NCBI GenBank assembly: GCA_000980375.1
Contig: LARD01000001.1
Span: forward strand, 1 to 64,000
Origin: Clostridium sp. K4410.MGS-306
Lineage (GTDB): Bacteria > Cyanobacteriota > Vampirovibrionia > Gastranaerophilales > Gastranaerophilaceae
DNA: 64,000 bases
Direction of reading: 5' to 3'
The position numbers were made by a program, and so were the translations under genes. The notes below the pieces were generated by a model. It worked only from the letters and a program-made list of their open reading frames with translations. It was not told where the DNA came from and made no database searches. Below, one piece after another: positions 45,287-55,029 of this stretch (positions are counted from its first letter, which is position 1; every line of letters starts with the position of its first letter).

Positions 45287-48200
45287 TTAAATTCTTTTAT
45301 AAGAAGGTGCTGCAATATTAAACTTTGTATTTGCAAGTTTTACATTGGCGTTTTCGATTCTTCCTTTAAAAGAAAGTTCTTTGCCTTTAAAATCTTTTTC
45401 ACGCAGTAATATTATTCCGGCATTGCCAAGATTTATATCTTCTTGTATATTTCCGTTGTCATCGATTTTTTTAATTTCGTACGGATTTGTAACTTTATAC
45501 TTGCTTTCTGGATTTAACGCATCACGATAAATTGTTCCTTCAATCAAACCGTTTGGCAAACCTCCGAGTTTTATTGAATTGAGGTGTAAATCGTATCCGG
45601 CAAGGTTTCTATCACCGCCAAATCCGGCATTGTGTAAAACACAAACAGCATCAGTTTTGTCATTGTATCTGTATAAAGCAACGGCGCTTCTTTCTCCTTG
45701 TACCGGCTGGTCTTCCAATTTGATTGTTGAACCGTTGGAGAGAGCTGATGCTGCTTCTTTTTTTCTTATTTTGCTAATATCATCAATTTTGCTTTTGTAT
45801 TCTTTGATAAATTTGTAATCATTATCATCGAGTCTGTCCCAGCGAATGGGGTTTCTGTTTTCTTGTTTTTCATTTTTACAAGCTGTTTCCCATCCGGTCA
45901 TGCCAAATTCATCACCGGCATAATTGGTTGGTGCACCTGGTAATGCGTTCATTGTAAACCATATTGCTCGGTATTTTTCCAGAGCTGGTTTTAGTATAGT
46001 CTGCAATACATCAGCTTTTAGTTTCTTTATTTCTGCAGGATTATTTTGTGCATAATGTTTGAACCCTGCATTTTTTTCTTTTGTCTGTTCTATAACAAGA
46101 TCAATATTAAAGTCAAAAGGTCTTACTCCAAAGTTTTCAGAGTCTGCAATGACTTCTTTTCCGTTTTTGAGATATTTACCTTTTTCAAGCACCTTGGTGA
46201 TCACTTCGTATATTGAGGCTTTAAAATTATCATCCAAAGCCTGGTATCTTTCTGTATTATGGAATCCTTCAACAAGTGCTTTTGACATTGCTTCATTTTT
46301 ATTATTTAGGAATAATAACATATCTAAAGCAAGCAAATGTAATACTCTTGGCTTGTCGTGGTTGCCGACAAACCTGTGAGCATAGTTTACACTTTCTTCA
46401 TTGCCTGAGTCCATATATCCTACATTACCGCTTTTGCTAAACAGCTTGTCTTGAACAACTTCACTTAAGGAACCTGTGTGAACACCTTCACTGTTAACGC
46501 CAAACAATCCGGGTATGGAGGAATAGAAGTATTCGTAGTCTGAAATTGTTGTAAATCCTGTTTTTTGTTTGAATTCTGAAAAAATGCTAGAAGGCCAATT
46601 TGTGAGTTCTCCTATAGAATAACGTTTTGGATTGTACTCAAATGTTCCTTCATTGAATTTGTTCCAGAATTTCATTACTGCCTGTTTGTTTGCATTATCA
46701 TCAAATCTTGCATCTTCAACCAGCTCTGGAGCCGCAACATCTTTTGCCGCATCAATTCTCCAGTTCAAACCTGATTCTGTTTTTTCCATGATAAGTCTTG
46801 CAACATTTATAGAATCTGAGTTGACGCTGCGAAGTCTTTTTTCAAGATGGTTTACAAAGTCGGCCTGTTTTTCGGCAGATATAGAATTTACGCCTTTTTT
46901 GATTTTGTTTGTCAAAGCGGCAGCTAGCTCTTCCGGTGAAATTTCATATTGAAGATTTAAAGAGTTTTGACTTATTTTTCTTAATTCATCAGGGTCATAT
47001 TCCAAAAACTTGTCGTTTTCTTTAAATTGAATTTTTGGTGCAAGTGCTGAAATAACTAAAAATTTAGCAATATCCGGAGCAATAAGTGCATAGATTTCTT
47101 TGCCTTCCTGTGTTAATTCTCCTTTTGCATCCAGCATTTTTATATTGAGTTTTTCACTTAATTTGTTGATTATATCTTTTGTTTTTACGCTCATGTCATT
47201 TGCAATGACATTATCCATTTTTTTATACTGTGCTCTGTATCTTTCAGGCATTTGATTGTAATATTCATCGCCCATTTTGTACATATCGTATCTGGAAAGC
47301 CCAACTGTATCTTCAGTTACGGCAAGATTTTTGATATGCGGATACGACAATGCTCCTGCTAGATCAGGTGCAAATTCTATTGCATCCATAGGAAATGCCA
47401 TCAAACCGTCTGTGATTGATTCCGGCATTTTGAATGGTTTTAGTTTATAGTTTCTTTCATTTTCATCAAAGAAATCTTTTTCTAAAATGTTATCAAGTGC
47501 GCTGATTCCGTTATCATCTTTTTCGTATACAATTTTTGCTTTTTGTGGCAACTTTTGTTCTTTAATCAAAATATCAATCGCATCTTTATATGAGCTGCCT
47601 TCATTTACTTTTTGTCCAATTTCTCTGGCAGCTTCTTCAGCAAGTGTTCTTGAAACTTCATTTGTCCAGAATTTGCCTACCTGAACAGTATCATCTTGAA
47701 CTTGATATGGAGCAGCTTCAATAAGAGGCTTTCTTGATTTGTCTTTTAACTGGTCAAGTACACTTTGTTCCGGCAAAACAAAACGTTTTTTCGAAATATC
47801 TGCGTTTCCTACCCACAAAGAAATTCCGCTATTTTTGTTTGAAATATCAAATTCGAAATTAGTCCATCTTGAAAGACTGTTTTTAAACTCGATGTTTTTA
47901 TCGTAATGTCTTGCTTCTTTATATTTTTTGTAATTATCTTCGACCTCTTTGGGTGTTACTTTTCTGTGTATTGGTTGTACAGAGCCCATGTAGTTTGTTA
48001 TTTCAAAATCATCGCCTGTTGTTTTGTTGGCATAAATATCAAAAATATCACTGCCGTTCATCTGTTCTTCAGAGGCAAGTCTGTCATCAAAAACTTGAAT
48101 ATAAGTGGGCTTGGTTGAATCGTAAGAAACTCGTTTTACATCTTTTTCTATGTATTTATCACCGTCTTTTACAAAGTTTATTTTGTATGGTGCGTTGACA

Positions 48201-49105
48201 AGCTGAATGTGAATATGTTTGTTAACATTGCTATTTTTTGAGTAGATACCAAATTTAGCAGTCAGCGAATCAAGATCTTTTGTCTCAAAATAATTGACAA
48301 ACGGGCTCTGTGTGCCGAAGTTTGCAATATCTTCAATGTGAATACCCTCAATGCCTTCGTTAACAAATGCACCATCCGCAATCCATCTCATATCATGTCT
48401 GAACAAGTTAACCATAAGATTTTTAAAATCAGTAATGGTGCCGAGGTTTCTGGTAATTTGATATGGATTTGTTGTCCAATATCCCTGGCTGGATTTGTTG
48501 TCCTGACCAATAAGCGGATTGCCTAAAACATCTGTAATTCCAGCTTCTGCAAGAGCAGGAATCTTTTCGTTAACAGAGTTTATTGTTCCGCCCATAATAT
48601 TAAAGTGGTTACGTTTAGAGTGCAATGCTTTGTCATCTTTAACATTAAATGCGTCAACAAAAATGTGTTCTATGACCTTTGGTGAAGATAAATTGGGGTC
48701 AGATGGAGCATTTGCAATATAGTATCCGCTGTCCATATCCGCAGCACAGCTTTCCCTGTAAAGTGGACTTCCCGGTACGGTTATTTTATAGCCAAGTGTT
48801 GAGTTTTTATCGAGGTTTATATCTTTATCTGTCAATATCAATGGTTGGTAGCCTGTTGGCAAATATCTTGTTTGAGGTTTTGAATGTGCTTTGTATACTC
48901 CGTCTTTATTTTTTGTCATGGTTACGTATTCAACTTTTGTACCTTGTGGAGCATTTGGTACAAAAATTTTGTAGATATTATTTCCAGCAGTGTCCTGTGT
49001 CAAAACACAACCTGAAAAACTCGGGTTTTGATTATGGTTGTTCTTCTTATTTAACGGATTAGTTGCTTTTAAATTGTAAGTTGAATTCAAACTTTTGATA
49101 TTCAC
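45287..49105 (-). CDS. Giant GH13 alpha-amylase-family protein with N-terminal PSFSG motif
   Basis: A 1272-residue GH13 protein. The polar Asn/Lys-rich N-terminus contains PSFSG at 28-32 and no signal peptide. The catalytic (beta/alpha)8 motifs are: WTTNPYQI and RWIADGAFVNEG near 240 (region I); NWRIDAAKD near 783 with nucleophile Asp (region II); SIGELTNW near 832 with the acid Glu (region III); FVGNHDKPR near 912 (region IV); and APTNYAGDEFGM near 1060. Between regions I and II lie about 540 residues instead of roughly 100, a very large insertion of unknown fold. A C-terminal beta domain follows. It probably acts on intracellular alpha-glucan and complements the GT5 protein at 9.5 kb. Confidence 0.85.
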   Translation of the reverse strand: MNIKSLNSTYNLKATNPLNKKNNHNQNPSFSGCVLTQDTAGNNIYKIFVPNAPQGTKVEYVTMTKNKDGVYKAHSKPQTRYLPTGYQPLILTDKDINLDKNSTLGYKITVPGSPLYRESCAADMDSGYYIANAPSDPNLSSPKVIEHIFVDAFNVKDDKALHSKRNHFNIMGGTINSVNEKIPALAEAGITDVLGNPLIGQDNKSSQGYWTTNPYQITRNLGTITDFKNLMVNLFRHDMRWIADGAFVNEGIEGIHIEDIANFGTQSPFVNYFETKDLDSLTAKFGIYSKNSNVNKHIHIQLVNAPYKINFVKDGDKYIEKDVKRVSYDSTKPTYIQVFDDRLASEEQMNGSDIFDIYANKTTGDDFEITNYMGSVQPIHRKVTPKEVEDNYKKYKEARHYDKNIEFKNSLSRWTNFEFDISNKNSGISLWVGNADISKKRFVLPEQSVLDQLKDKSRKPLIEAAPYQVQDDTVQVGKFWTNEVSRTLAEEAAREIGQKVNEGSSYKDAIDILIKEQKLPQKAKIVYEKDDNGISALDNILEKDFFDENERNYKLKPFKMPESITDGLMAFPMDAIEFAPDLAGALSYPHIKNLAVTEDTVGLSRYDMYKMGDEYYNQMPERYRAQYKKMDNVIANDMSVKTKDIINKLSEKLNIKMLDAKGELTQEGKEIYALIAPDIAKFLVISALAPKIQFKENDKFLEYDPDELRKISQNSLNLQYEISPEELAAALTNKIKKGVNSISAEKQADFVNHLEKRLRSVNSDSINVARLIMEKTESGLNWRIDAAKDVAAPELVEDARFDDNANKQAVMKFWNKFNEGTFEYNPKRYSIGELTNWPSSIFSEFKQKTGFTTISDYEYFYSSIPGLFGVNSEGVHTGSLSEVVQDKLFSKSGNVGYMDSGNEESVNYAHRFVGNHDKPRVLHLLALDMLLFLNNKNEAMSKALVEGFHNTERYQALDDNFKASIYEVITKVLEKGKYLKNGKEVIADSENFGVRPFDFNIDLVIEQTKEKNAGFKHYAQNNPAEIKKLKADVLQTILKPALEKYRAIWFTMNALPGAPTNYAGDEFGMTGWETACKNEKQENRNPIRWDRLDDNDYKFIKEYKSKIDDISKIRKKEAASALSNGSTIKLEDQPVQGERSAVALYRYNDKTDAVCVLHNAGFGGDRNLAGYDLHLNSIKLGGLPNGLIEGTIYRDALNPESKYKVTNPYEIKKIDDNGNIQEDINLGNAGIILLREKDFKGKELSFKGRIENANVKLANTKFNIAAPSYKRI

Positions 49106-49228
49106 AGTTTTACCTCACATAACACATTGACTATAAGTATTAAGATTAAACAGAAAAAAATTTGCTAATCATGCCGCAGAATTTATTAACATTGTTACAT
49201 TAACTTAAAGAAAACCGAAAAATGAAAA

Positions 49229-50182
49229 TCAGAACAGTCCCTTTTTGGCTAATATAGTTGCTATGATTCCGGCAAGAATTAAGGAGAACATTAATATACC
49301 AAGAAATGCATAATGAAAATGAGCCATAGGTACATCAACGTTCATGCCCCAGAAGCTGGAAACCATTGTAGGAATAGCCAGTATAATTGTGACAGATGTT
49401 AAAAATTTCATTACTATGTTCAGATTGTTGGAAATAATTGATGCAAAAGCATCCATCATGCTCTCGAGGATGTTTCGGTGCATTTCTACCATTTCAACAG
49501 CCTGTTTGTTTTCAATGATAACGTCCTCCATCAGGTCTTCGATTTCTTCGTTGTATTCCATAAAGTTTGAAAACCCTGCAAATTTTTTGAACCTGCTGAG
49601 TTTTTCTAAAACCCGTCCGTTATCTTTTAATGCAGTAGTAAAGTATACCAGAGATTTTTGCACATCTAAAAGTTGAAACAGTGCTTTGTTTTTCATTGTA
49701 CGTCTTAATTCAACTTCTATTTTGTCAGTATGTCTGTTGATGTGCTCAAGATATCTCAGGTAAAATTTTGTAGAACGAAACAGTATCTGAAATAAAAATC
49801 TCGTTCTGTTAGATGTGTCAAAAAGTTTGGTTGTATCCTGGTTAAAGAAAGATATGATTCTGTTTTCTTTTAAAGATACTGTTACAATATTTTCGGGAGT
49901 TAAAATAACACCCAGAGGCAATGTATCAAAACTGTTTTCATCTTCCATCATAGGAATATTTGTGATGATGAGGAGTTTGTCATCATCAAGCTCAATACGT
50001 GAACGTTCTTCACTGTCTAATGAATCTCTTAAGAAGTCAGAGTCAATATTTAATGCAGCGGCAACCTGTTTAATTTCATCAGCCGTTGGCTTTATAAGGT
50101 TAAACCAAGAGCCTTGCTCAAATTCATTTATGGAAAGTTCTTTTAAGGTTTTGTCTTCCTGTGTTTTGAAAATTTGAAGCAT
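49229..50182 (-). CDS. corA: CorA-family magnesium/divalent cation channel
   Basis: 317 residues from ATG 50182 (MLQIFKTQEDKTLKELS); an in-frame GTG at 50200 would add six. The cytoplasmic funnel domain includes WFNLIKPTADEI, IELDDDKLLIITNIP and long stalk helices. The C-terminus has two membrane helices with the signature SFWGMNVDVP at the pore entrance, and the tail ends in basic residues (AKKGLF). GMN selects hydrated Mg2+ in this pentameric channel. No leader resembling an M-box is visible upstream. Appears monocistronic. Confidence 0.92.
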   Translation of the reverse strand: MLQIFKTQEDKTLKELSINEFEQGSWFNLIKPTADEIKQVAAALNIDSDFLRDSLDSEERSRIELDDDKLLIITNIPMMEDENSFDTLPLGVILTPENIVTVSLKENRIISFFNQDTTKLFDTSNRTRFLFQILFRSTKFYLRYLEHINRHTDKIEVELRRTMKNKALFQLLDVQKSLVYFTTALKDNGRVLEKLSRFKKFAGFSNFMEYNEEIEDLMEDVIIENKQAVEMVEMHRNILESMMDAFASIISNNLNIVMKFLTSVTIILAIPTMVSSFWGMNVDVPMAHFHYAFLGILMFSLILAGIIATILAKKGLF

Positions 50183-50244
50183 AGGACCCGCCAATCGCAC
50201 ATAAATCTTTTACAAACTTATTATACAACAAGCATGAAAAATTT

Positions 50245-52041
50245 TTAATTTTCGTCGATTAACAATACAACTATTTCTTCAGGTTTTGTTACCCCCATGG
50301 ATTTTGCTTCTTTTACAAGCTCAACAAGTGAATATGAATCAGCATCAATGCTTGCTTTTATATCTAGAAGTGGTTCGTAATCTTTATAGTTATCATTTAT
50401 TAAGGAATACACTTTATTTGCTGTTTCATATTCTTCTTTACTTATTGTTTCAAGTATTGAGTACTCAAACTCAAGCTCTGTCCTTACATTAATTTCATGT
50501 GCTTCGGTTTCTTGAAGGTTGGAATAATAAGACTTGAGATTACTGCTGTCATAATTAAGGTCTGCCTGCATAAGCTTTTCTGCTCTTATATATTCATTTG
50601 ATAAGAAATCATTGCGTGGATAATTGCTTATTACTTCTTCCCAGCCGGCATCTTTGTACGCCTGAGCTGTAGCTCTAGTATGTGTAGTTATTCTATTATT
50701 TAATTTTTCAGGTGTATTATATTTTTCTGGATTCTTAAGTTTATCTTTGTTTACAAAATCAATAGATTTTCTTTTTGCATATTCATCTATAGACATATTG
50801 CATAATATTTCTTTAGTTTGTAGAAAATGATGCATCTCGTGCATTAAAGTTCCAAAAAACTTGCTTAGTCTGCCCATATCCTCCGTATCAAACGTAATTG
50901 TCATTTCTGTAGCATCAAATTCACCATCTGCCCTGTCGTTTTGTAATTTTTTAATTTCAGGATATGCAGGCATATTCATTTTGTCGGCTAAAAAGTTTTC
51001 AAATTTTGATGCCAGTATAGAATCATCTATTTCATCATTAAGATATGCTCTGCACATATTTTGTAATTCTGTTTTATTATTTTTTATGATATCAACATAT
51101 GCTTTAGGCGTTTCATCAAATCCTGCAAGTTCGTTGCTGTCTTTTGCTTTAAAAACAGTTTTTCCATTATCATCTTTAACTAAATACTCTCCTGTGTTTA
51201 AATTTGACACAGATAATTTATTTAGAGATTTATGGATAATTCCACCGACAATCATCATTCCAAAATTAAAGCCGCCATTTTGTTTTAAAGAGTCTTTAAA
51301 TTCAACATCACTTGTTATTCCATCAAAAATAACATCGGCAGTTGTTTCTGCTGCTGTGCCCATTGATTTTGAGACAGCTGTGCTGAATAGATACGGCTTT
51401 TTTGATAAGATGTTAGATACTGCATTACCCAACGGCCCTGATACATATGCTCCAAAGCCTCCATATAGCATTCCGTTTTTAAATTTTTCTTTAATTTCTT
51501 TTATATTTTGCTCAGTAAAGCCTTCTTCACTTGTTGCTGCGTTGAGTGTTGTGAGAGTTGCAGGCATGGCTCCCATTGTAAGTGTCATTTTTGACTTTAA
51601 GTTAGATACAGCTGCTTTTTTTCCGTATTGCAGTGCTGTTTTTTGAAAACTTGTTTTTGCAATACTGCTTTGTGGTAATAGTAATGATGTTGCAATAGTT
51701 AATCCTACTTCTGTGTAGGCTGCTTGAGTTTTTGCATTTTTTACAAAATTCTGTGCTATTTTTTTTGAATCTTCTTTGCCGAATACTTTTTTGCAGGCAA
51801 TATTGTACTCGTTTTCATATTGAGAATAACTTTTTACACCTAATGCATCTTTATACTCGGATTTACATTTATTTAACAATTCATCCATTATTTCAGGCAT
51901 ATGTTTTTCTATTTCAGCTCTTGTCGTGTATTTGGCTGAAATGTTTTTCATATATTCGTTTACGAGTTCTTGATTGCCGTTACAAAATTTCAATAGTGTT
52001 TCTCCGAATTTTTCATGAGACGATGGAGATGGTGCTGTCAA
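50245..52041 (-). CDS. HExxH metallopeptidase-like protein, C-terminal part of an amber-split frame
   Basis: A 598-codon frame from TTG 52041, with no ribosome site. Helical N-part; a Gly/Ala-rich hydrophobic middle (about 115-260: TKSMTLTMGAMPATL-like and YGGFGAYVSGPLGNAVSNIL stretches); then LMHEMHHFLQTKE near 395, a HExxH zinc motif, and ETEAHEINVRTE near 510, a plausible third-ligand helix. It is in the same frame as the 196-codon gene upstream, separated by TAG plus eight sense codons, so it is probably the remainder of one 803-codon protein. It could be a peptidase or toxin-like effector; a pseudogene if the stop is real. Confidence 0.6.
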   Translation of the reverse strand: MTAPSPSSHEKFGETLLKFCNGNQELVNEYMKNISAKYTTRAEIEKHMPEIMDELLNKCKSEYKDALGVKSYSQYENEYNIACKKVFGKEDSKKIAQNFVKNAKTQAAYTEVGLTIATSLLLPQSSIAKTSFQKTALQYGKKAAVSNLKSKMTLTMGAMPATLTTLNAATSEEGFTEQNIKEIKEKFKNGMLYGGFGAYVSGPLGNAVSNILSKKPYLFSTAVSKSMGTAAETTADVIFDGITSDVEFKDSLKQNGGFNFGMMIVGGIIHKSLNKLSVSNLNTGEYLVKDDNGKTVFKAKDSNELAGFDETPKAYVDIIKNNKTELQNMCRAYLNDEIDDSILASKFENFLADKMNMPAYPEIKKLQNDRADGEFDATEMTITFDTEDMGRLSKFFGTLMHEMHHFLQTKEILCNMSIDEYAKRKSIDFVNKDKLKNPEKYNTPEKLNNRITTHTRATAQAYKDAGWEEVISNYPRNDFLSNEYIRAEKLMQADLNYDSSNLKSYYSNLQETEAHEINVRTELEFEYSILETISKEEYETANKVYSLINDNYKDYEPLLDIKASIDADSYSLVELVKEAKSMGVTKPEEIVVLLIDEN

Positions 52042-52065
52042 TGCGTGAGCCGCCGGGCCCTTTAC

Positions 52066-52656
52066 CTATTTTAGAGCCTGTTTGTATTCCTTCTCTTGGC
52101 GCAAAATATTTTTTACATCTGAAAAGCCCTGCTTTAACCCCTCATATTTTTCGTGATATGCAGTTACTCTTGTATAATCTTCTGCTGTGTTTTTTAGATA
52201 TGAGATGTTTTGATGCGAGTATGGAATACCAAATTTTCTTTCAATTTGTGATTCAAATGCTCCTGGCTTTGAATAAGCTGCGTCTTTGAGTTTTTTGTAA
52301 TCTTTTTGTTCTTGTTTAAGATTTTCTTCCAACTCAATTCTGTCAGTTTGTCCTGTGTAAACCTTAAAACTGTTCACTGCTCTATCTGTAATATTTAACC
52401 AGCCCACACTTTTGTTGTAGTTCGAAATTTCTTGTAAACCTGATGTTGATGAACCATAAAGGAAATCTCCTAAGAATCTATCCAGCTCATTCTTTTCTTT
52501 AGTTGAATATTCCCTGTTATGCGAAAAATCAGTTTGTACATCCTGTATAATTTCGGGATTGAAAACTACAGGTTTAAATTGTAATGAATCTTCTGATTCA
52601 TTGCTATTCAGTGAATGAATCTTATTAATCTTGCCTACTTGTATCTGGTCTGACAT
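52066..52656 (-). CDS. N-terminal part of the amber-split HExxH protein
   Basis: 196 codons from ATG 52656 (AAGGGA 11 nt upstream). Polar and helical, with an Asn/Ser-rich start (KINKIHSLNSNESEDSLQF), a middle ELDRFLGDFLYGSSTSGLQE, and a coiled-coil-like EENLKQEQKDYKKLKDAAY. No family is recognised. It ends KEYKQALK-TAG and the same frame continues without another stop through the HExxH part. The 18 nt beginning 6 nt after TAG (GGGCCCGGCGGCTCACGC) are far more GC-rich than the rest, hinting at a junction or rearrangement at the break. Confidence 0.55.
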   Translation of the reverse strand: MSDQIQVGKINKIHSLNSNESEDSLQFKPVVFNPEIIQDVQTDFSHNREYSTKEKNELDRFLGDFLYGSSTSGLQEISNYNKSVGWLNITDRAVNSFKVYTGQTDRIELEENLKQEQKDYKKLKDAAYSKPGAFESQIERKFGIPYSHQNISYLKNTAEDYTRVTAYHEKYEGLKQGFSDVKNILRQEKEYKQALK

Positions 52657-52751
52657 ATAAAATAAATCCCTTGGTTTCTTTTAATTGAAATATCGGCAAT
52701 TTATTTGTTAAACTTTATATTATAGGGTTAATTTGTAACAATTCTTAAATT

Positions 52752-54005
52752 TTATACTTCTTTTGAGGCAAGATATTCGTGCATTTTGTCGTAATCAAAT
52801 TCGTTTTCCCATCTTGCGATAAAAATGGTTGCAATACAGTTACCGATGAGGTTTACTGTTGTTCTTCCCATATCAAGAATCTGGTCAATACCAAGGAGGA
52901 TTGCAACACCTATCAATGGATAGTTTAGACTGGATAAAGTACCTGCCAGCACAACAAGAGCAGCTCTTGGCACCCCTGCAACACCTTTGCTTGTAAACAT
53001 CAACGCAAACATAATGATTAATTGCTGCTGAAATGCAAGCTCTATACCGACAAGCTGTGTTGCAAAAAGCACTGCCATAGACAGGTATAATGTGCTTCCG
53101 TCAAGGTTGAAGGTGTATCCTGTCGGCATAACAAAACCAACAATATTTTTGGGTACACCAAATTTTTCCATTTGCTCCATTGCTTTTGGCAATGCTGCTT
53201 CAGAGCTGGCGGTTGAAAAAGCAAGTAAAGCCGGGTCTTTTAGTGTTCTTATCAGGCCTGACACAGGGATTTTTACAACCTTGCAGACAAGGAGTATGAT
53301 AAACAAAATAAACACCGCAAGTGCAAAATAAAGTGAAAATACAATTTTTACGTAATTTCGCAATATTCCTATACCGCTATTGCCTATAGTGCTGGCTATT
53401 GCAGCAAAAACACCTATGGGAGCAAAATACATTACGTATTCCGTAAACTTGAACATTATTTCAGACAGCGAGTTCAATACATCTAATACAGGTTTTGCTT
53501 TTTGCCCGACTGCACAAATTGCAAGTGCAAAAAATAAGCTGAATACAACAATTTGTAGCAGATTACCTTCCGCCATTGATTTTACGACACTAGAGGGGAA
53601 TATATCTATCACAAGCTGCGTTAAAGATGCATGATGTGAGCTGTGGCCCATTGCAGTAACAGCATCCATGTATGCTGAAGAAATATTAGCGGGTTGAGAA
53701 AGGCCTGCTCCTGGTTGTGTAAAATGACCTATTCCTAATCCTATCAACAATGCTGCAATAGTAACTATTTCAAAATATATTATGGTTTTGAATCCTATTT
53801 TGCCAAGGCTTTTAATATCACCGTGTCCAGCAATGCCTATAACAAGTGTTGCAAAAAGCAATGGCGCAATAATCATTTTGACCATATTCAAAAACATCAT
53901 CGCAAGAGGTGAAAGCTTGACGGCAAAAGCTGGAAATGCCACTCCGACGATTATCCCTAATACCAATGATATTAAAATATATCTAGTCAATTTAATGTTT
54001 TGCAA
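52752..54005 (-). CDS. Dicarboxylate/glutamate:cation symporter (DAACS family)
   Basis: A 417-residue secondary transporter with the GltP/DctA fold. Eight membrane helices and two re-entrant hairpins are visible. The first hairpin carries AFSTASSEAALPKAMEQMEKFG (serine-rich motif). PTGYTFNLDGSTLYLSMAVLF follows near residue 290, the second hairpin is FTSKGVAGVPRAALVVLAGTL, and GIDQILDMGRTTVNLIGN near 375 holds the substrate-contacting Asp/Asn. It imports glutamate, aspartate or C4-dicarboxylates with H+ or Na+; which one cannot be told. Monocistronic. Confidence 0.92.
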   Translation of the reverse strand: MQNIKLTRYILISLVLGIIVGVAFPAFAVKLSPLAMMFLNMVKMIIAPLLFATLVIGIAGHGDIKSLGKIGFKTIIYFEIVTIAALLIGLGIGHFTQPGAGLSQPANISSAYMDAVTAMGHSSHHASLTQLVIDIFPSSVVKSMAEGNLLQIVVFSLFFALAICAVGQKAKPVLDVLNSLSEIMFKFTEYVMYFAPIGVFAAIASTIGNSGIGILRNYVKIVFSLYFALAVFILFIILLVCKVVKIPVSGLIRTLKDPALLAFSTASSEAALPKAMEQMEKFGVPKNIVGFVMPTGYTFNLDGSTLYLSMAVLFATQLVGIELAFQQQLIIMFALMFTSKGVAGVPRAALVVLAGTLSSLNYPLIGVAILLGIDQILDMGRTTVNLIGNCIATIFIARWENEFDYDKMHEYLASKEV

Positions 54006-54063
54006 AAAATTGTCCTCTTAAATACCAGACAATATCATTATAGAATAAACATGGAAATTATGT

Positions 54064-55026
54064 TTACTTAGGATTAGACAATCTTTCTATTCTTTGTGAT
54101 TCTTCTAAAAATTCACTTCCTGTTTCTTCGTAGGTTTGTTGGATATCTTCACCAAGGGCTTCTATATCCTTGTTATCTATTTCTCTTATTATTTTGATTT
54201 GTTCGTTTCTTCTTCTTTGTTGTTCTGTTTTACCCATTTTCATATAAGTATTTTGATAATGATCAAGATTTTTGTGTAAATTTCTTTGAACAACAATTTC
54301 AACTCGTCTGTTTTTGGCTATATCTGCATTTTTGCCGGTTTCAACAGGTCTTGTGTCGGCATAGCCGACAGCTGACATTAAATCAGGCAGAATTTTGAAT
54401 TTGTTTATTAAATATCGGACAATAGAAGAGGCTCTTGCAGAGGAAAGCTCCCAATTGGATGGATATTTACCGCCAGATATAGGCACACTGTCTGTATGGC
54501 CTTCTACTTTTATTGCGTGCATTGCAAATTTTTGTACAATTAGTTTTCCGATAGTTTCGAGTACTTTTTCTGCATTTTTTGACAGTTCTGCAGAGCCGGA
54601 TTGGAATAAAATGCCTTTATCTGTGATAGTAATAACAAGGCCTCTATCATCAATTGTGGCGCTTACTCCGTTAAGTTCTCCGGATTTTGCCATATCTTCT
54701 ATTTCTTTTTTTATCTGGTCATAGGATTCCTGCTCATATCTCTGGCTGATGTATTCCATCATCAGTGAGTCAATCATCGAATTGGCTGCACTTGCGTCGA
54801 GCACGGATTCGCCGGAAGACATTACACCGCTTCCCCCATCAAGTATAGATTGGACGCTGAATGCTTTTTTTAGTGACTCTTCTACTTTTTTAAACTCATT
54901 AACATTGATTTGAGACAGTGCATATAAAACAACAAAAGTTGCAAAAAGAAGTGTCATAAAATCCGCATAAGACACAAGCCATCGTTCTAAATTTTCATGT
55001 TCTTCCGGTTTTTTCTTTTTTGCCAT
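54064..55026 (-). CDS. motB: Flagellar motor stator protein MotB
   Basis: A 320-residue stator subunit. RWLVSYADFMTLLFATFVVLYAL near residue 15 is the single membrane helix with the proton-carrying Asp (Y-A-D-F-M). A plug/linker follows, then an OmpA-like peptidoglycan-binding domain (about 140-265: GILFQSGSAELSKNAEKVL, VEGHTDSVPISGGKYPSNWELSSARA, GYADTRP, NRRVEIVVQR). A charged 55-residue C-tail is unusual for the family. It starts 3 nt after the motA stop, so they form a two-gene operon. No other flagellar gene is in the window. Confidence 0.93.
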   Translation of the reverse strand: MAKKKKPEEHENLERWLVSYADFMTLLFATFVVLYALSQINVNEFKKVEESLKKAFSVQSILDGGSGVMSSGESVLDASAANSMIDSLMMEYISQRYEQESYDQIKKEIEDMAKSGELNGVSATIDDRGLVITITDKGILFQSGSAELSKNAEKVLETIGKLIVQKFAMHAIKVEGHTDSVPISGGKYPSNWELSSARASSIVRYLINKFKILPDLMSAVGYADTRPVETGKNADIAKNRRVEIVVQRNLHKNLDHYQNTYMKMGKTEQQRRRNEQIKIIREIDNKDIEALGEDIQQTYEETGSEFLEESQRIERLSNPK

Positions 55027-55029
55027 TTA

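Noticed and set aside
50861..51646. A 261-codon plus-strand frame
   Set aside because: Antisense to the HExxH protein; Ser/Ile/Leu-rich translation typical of the reverse strand of AT-rich genes; no ribosome site.
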